A stretch of 64,000 nucleotides of DNA from Trichostrongylus colubriformis (Eukaryota; Nematoda; Chromadorea; Rhabditida; Trichostrongylidae), in assembly GCA_963978905.1 (NCBI GenBank), contig OZ022260.1, positions 47,079,551-47,143,550 of the forward strand, in the 5' to 3' direction. The translations under genes and the position numbers were made by a program. Of this stretch, positions 60,741 to 64,000 are shown piece by piece (the stretch's first letter is position 1; each line of letters starts with the position of its first letter). The notes under the pieces were generated by a model. It did not search any database, was not told the DNA's origin, and was given only the letters and a program-made list of their open reading frames with translations.

Positions 60741-61026
60741 CTGGCATGCGCCGCACATACTAGTTCCATTCGGAATCGTGATGGCTGGTGAATGTGATGT
60801 GGGCTATACAATAGCTTGCGGTGGCCAGCCGATGTACAAGTCAGTGCTTTTATCCTCCCAGACGAGCTGGTACCAATCCGTCATTTATCCCTACAAAACT
60901 GACTAAATTCCGCGGTAACAGAGGGATGGAAGGCTTGGTTGGCCCGGGCGGGCGTTGATGCGAGATTTGATCCCCGCACCATGAGAGTGTGGTGTGCGCC
61001 ACTTGTCACGACACCACCTCCGCCCA
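60741..61026 (-). repeat. Dispersed repeat family G, most complete copy
   Basis: In this sense it starts GGCATGCGCCGCACATACTA, passes GAATCGTGATGGCTGGTGAA, GGCCAGCCGATGTACAAGTC and CCTCCCAGACGAGC, and ends near GCGAGATTTGATCCCCGCAC, CATGAGAGTGTGGTGTGCGC and ACACCACCTCC. It carries a segment (about 60888-60925) absent from the shorter 43.9-kb copy. Confidence 0.75.
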
Positions 61027-61307
61027 TTAGGAAGTGATAGACAAAATAGATATTCACTTGAAACTGTGTGGCGAAATCTATTTTCATCTCATTTTTCTGT
61101 GATGATCCTGCGAGGAGGTAGACGGTCACCAAGTACGGTAGTAGCTACTAGTAGTTTTCGGGTGGTCAGCTTGATTTTGATCAGTGACGTCATTCATAAC
61201 ATACATGAGTCAATAAGTGTAAGCCATGCTGAAAACTCTCGTAGTGGACCCCTTAAGACACAAATTAGATACACGACACTCTCGTAGGGGATACACGACA
61301 AGATATA

Positions 61308-61818
61308 CAGTAGCGCTCAAAAGTCTTCGGCCAAATGGTTCTTCATTTGGGTTCTTCACTTGTAACTTTTTTGCGACCGGACCGGTCTAAAAGAAATTTC
61401 AGTATGTTGTACTTGGAGACACTGCATACTAAATATATTATTTTGGCGCTGAACGGTGTAAGTTACGCGGTTAAATGCGATTTTTTCTTTTTGGAGTGCC
61501 ATCCCTGTGCCGTCCCACTGTGCCGCTGTCATCAAAAGTCGTGGTCTTTCTACAAAATATTGTGTTCTCTGAAGCTTGCTCGTTTTGTTTTTGTAAAGGA
61601 AGCCGTTTCCTTGACCAAGCCTTTTCCTTTTTTTCGGTGGTTTGTAGGTTTGTAGTAAATTCTTGTAAAAAACCATGAAAAGAGTCAAGCGGCGTTCAAG
61701 TGGAAGACAATGTTGACAATAGGTTCAGGCACCACATATTAAAATTTTGTCAAATTTGGTCAAGTAGAAAAAAAGTTATGACAAAAAAGTTTTGGCCGAA
61801 GACTTTTAAGCGCTACTG
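61308..61818. mobile_element. Non-autonomous Tc1/mariner-like TIR element (511 bp)
   Basis: Inverted ends begin CAGTAGCGCTYAAAAGTCTT and continue CGGCCAAA, matching over about 28 bp with one mismatch. TA lies directly outside both ends. No transposase is encoded; overlapping ORFs on opposite strands (61335-61655 and 61356-61688) look like chance reading of the T-rich interior. Confidence 0.85.
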
Positions 61819-64000
61819 TATATGTGAACGGCGAGCAAAGTGTAAGAGCCAGAGCCGCATATATTTATGACCGCTACTGTGCATTCAAAGTTCTCATTAC
61901 ACTGTAGCTTCCGGGGTAGCTCTATGGACTAGTCTACACTACCTGAAAGGAACAAAATTGTTCTGTGTGCGTCAGAAGTACAAGCTTGAAGACGGGTTAG
62001 CGGGGGTTGGCTTCAAGAAATCACGCTATTACACACTCCGCCCACAGCCTTACTCAAAGTTGGGAAGGCATTTGGGTATGTATGTAGGCTAAACAATTAC
62101 GAAAGGAGGTCAGCTGATGTTTGAGTTAGGTGTTTTTATGCTTTCTGAGGAATCCGACGTTAATTGGGCGTTCTCGGCGGAATGGAAGTATTTGTTGACT
62201 TGGCTGGGATCTGAAAAAAGGTGCATAGAGTACTCTGGTTCTGGCTTGTTGAAATATGGCGTGTGGTTTTATAAATATTAGCTGCATTTGCTCAAACAGA
62301 GCTACATCATTATGCCATAGTGTCAACTGACATTCGCGAACTTATAAGGACTAAAGTCAGAAAAGTCGCTTAGACTTAAAGCGTCTATGAAATTGCACGA
62401 CTCCGACGACAGTGGGGATTCTGAACGATAGTGGTCAAATATCGTACGCCTAGCGATAGTGAGAAAAATTGGAGCATGTCAACTAGAAAAGCGAATTCTC
62501 TGGTATTCCAGAATTCCTTATTGAACGATGTTCAAGTAATAGGAGTAGAGGAGTCAGCAAGGAGGTACCTCTATGAAATGGCGGCTCATCTGTTCGCGAA
62601 GTGGTTTGGAAAACTCTAAGGAAAACGTGTAGCCAGTGTAGTCGTGAATTCGAGAATAAACGAAAACACCAGCTGGAAAATACGGAAAACCTTCCCTCCT
62701 TGGACTGCCCCTTTTCCTGTTCTGCAAAATGATACAGCCATTTCAAGCTTTCTCGTCGCTTTTTCTGTTGAAAAAAAGAGGGAAACTGTCATCCAGATGG
62801 ACAGTAATTTACCTCAAAATATGGGCCGGGCTATCTTGAATATCAGATCGCACGAAGACGGCGACGGCTCCGTGCAGTCTTCAAAAATCATGTACAACGA
62901 TAATTCTGGTGGGTATGAGGCCCCAAGGAGTGCTGAAGAAGCAGGAGCAGCATTTCGAAACGGAAGTAAAGTTTTACTGTGTCATGCTCGAGAGCTGGTG
63001 CTCAGTGGGTCAACAAAACTGTTTATCGAGTCCTGAAGAGTGCAAGTCCATTTCAGAGCGAGAAGTGAGAAAGGCACCGTTCATAGCCCCAGAACATAGC
63101 GAAAACCCAACCGATTTTGCCAAGATGGTTGGAGCAGGTCGCATCATGGTGCCTCATATGTCTTAGAGTTTGCGCTGCTCTCACTGTTCTTCTCCAGGAT
63201 GTTCTTTCTTATGAAAAAAGTTGAGCCGACGGTCCAGACGACTACCGGCACCATCGCGTGAGGGAGCACGTTTGCTAGCTTCTTGCCATCGACCTTTTGT
63301 CAATAGCAAAAAGCTACTGAAACTGTTCGACAACCTGCGACGGTGTAGATGAAAGGACACTTCGAGCCTCAGTGTCAAAATTGAAGCAGGTGTTCCATCT
63401 CGAGAAATTCACGGCCTGTACTTGTTGCGATGGAAATATCTAGTGCACTAGAGAATGCCCTAAAAGGCCAAAACGGGCGAAAAATCTCCGTACAGGACAG
63501 CTCTGTTGAGAGATTGGGTGATACATCTGAGAACACCCCGTCTCCATTGGGACGTATAGCAGTTCTCATCGTGAAAAGACCCCATAGACAAGTGTAAGTC
63601 ATTTTCACTCACGATATAGGGCACACTCACTCCACAAGAACGTCAAGGCTGCTTTTCACAGGCTCGATTGGGGAATTGAGTAGATTTCATCATACTTTCC
63701 GTTCCGCCAAGCAGGTTCAAAAATTTTTTTGCGTCAGGCCAAGCGAAGTCTTGCAAAAAGACCTCACACTGTAGTCACGAGGTAAAAGGAGGTCGTGGGC
63801 TATGGCAGAGAGCTCATGCTTGAATGATTCTCGTAAAACATGGTTGTTGTAGGACATAAAGTTTTCTAGCGAAGAGGAAACGGCGGGAACTTGGTTTCGG
63901 AGCTAACATAACCATAATTTTTGAAATACAGAGGGCTTCACATATGAAGTCCCCGGCACCGTACATTCATCACATTCTACGCCATCAAAACAAGATTAAA
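61819..64000. other. Right flank around the 62.8-kb candidate gene
   Basis: Upstream, a 62-codon ORF at 62431-62619 (ends EESARRYLYEMAAHLFAKWF and GKL) could be another exon of the same locus but has no in-frame junction I can support. 63684-64000 shows no feature. Confidence 0.35.
62797..63683 (+). CDS. Possible small spliced gene, family unknown
   Basis: Four exon-like blocks lie in one direction. 62797-62908 (MDSNLPQNMGRAILNIRSHE ... MYNDNS, donor CTG|GTGGGT, phase 1) joins in frame to an acceptor ATTTCAG at 63056, giving REVRKAPFIAPEHSENPTDF up to a stop at 63166. A second pair, 63390-63593 (containing MEISSALENALKGQNGRKIS and ending PHRQ at AAGT|GTAAGT), joins across a 68-bp intron to 63662-63683, which ends LDWGIE and a stop. 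I could not find a junction that links the two pairs in frame, so they may be two genes, or the middle exon is missing. No domain is recognised; composition is hydrophilic. Confidence 0.3.

Noticed and set aside
1..64000. CRISPR arrays, bacterial operons, rRNA, spliced-leader RNA genes
   Set aside because: None of the expected repeat spacing, ribosome-binding patterns or conserved RNA words was seen; the window is eukaryotic.

Overview
The window looks like nematode nuclear DNA, most likely a clade V (strongylid/hookworm-like) genome. It is AT-rich and gene-poor. The one gene that can be fully assembled has short introns (63-112 bp plus three longer ones) with GTAAGT-like donors and T-rich ...CAG/TAG acceptors. 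The rest is crowded with worm-type mobile DNA: mariner, Tc1-like and CR1-like elements, foldback palindromes and Mutator-like miniature elements. No operon, rRNA, tRNA, spliced-leader RNA or CRISPR signal was seen. Because coding DNA here is split into small exons, long single ORFs are poor guides: most are chance or repeat-derived, and the best gene was found by chaining splice sites.

Layout. 1-6.5 kb: no gene recognised; one perfect hairpin and a diverged repeat. 6.5-9.0 kb: a decayed CR1-like LINE that keeps ORF1 and endonuclease but stops at the start of the reverse transcriptase. 10.5 kb: half of a foldback palindrome. 11.1-12.0 kb: a mariner deletion derivative with perfect long terminal repeats. 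13.8 kb: a miniature element with a 9-bp target duplication. 14.3-18.2 kb (minus): a ten-exon gene for a four-pass MARVEL-domain membrane protein with a Tyr/Pro-rich N-terminal half. 20.7 kb: a second miniature-element family. 22.9 kb: a possible lone first exon. 28-30 kb: several exon-like ORFs on both strands and a 33-bp tandem repeat. 30.6 and 42.3 kb: two complete foldback palindromes with TTAA-type flanks. 33.5 kb, 34.8 kb and 61.3 kb: TIR elements of Tc1/mariner type. 38-57 kb: diverged dispersed repeats plus further miniature elements, one nested with a comparable unoccupied copy 10 kb away. 62.8-63.7 kb: a possible small plus-strand gene.

The most unusual pattern is modular reuse. The same short core occurs inside miniature elements at 13.8, 50.5, 53.5 and 57.6 kb, but the terminal inverted repeats differ and the target duplications differ in type (about 9 bp versus TTA). 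The only well-supported functional protein is the MARVEL gene; other coding calls are tentative.
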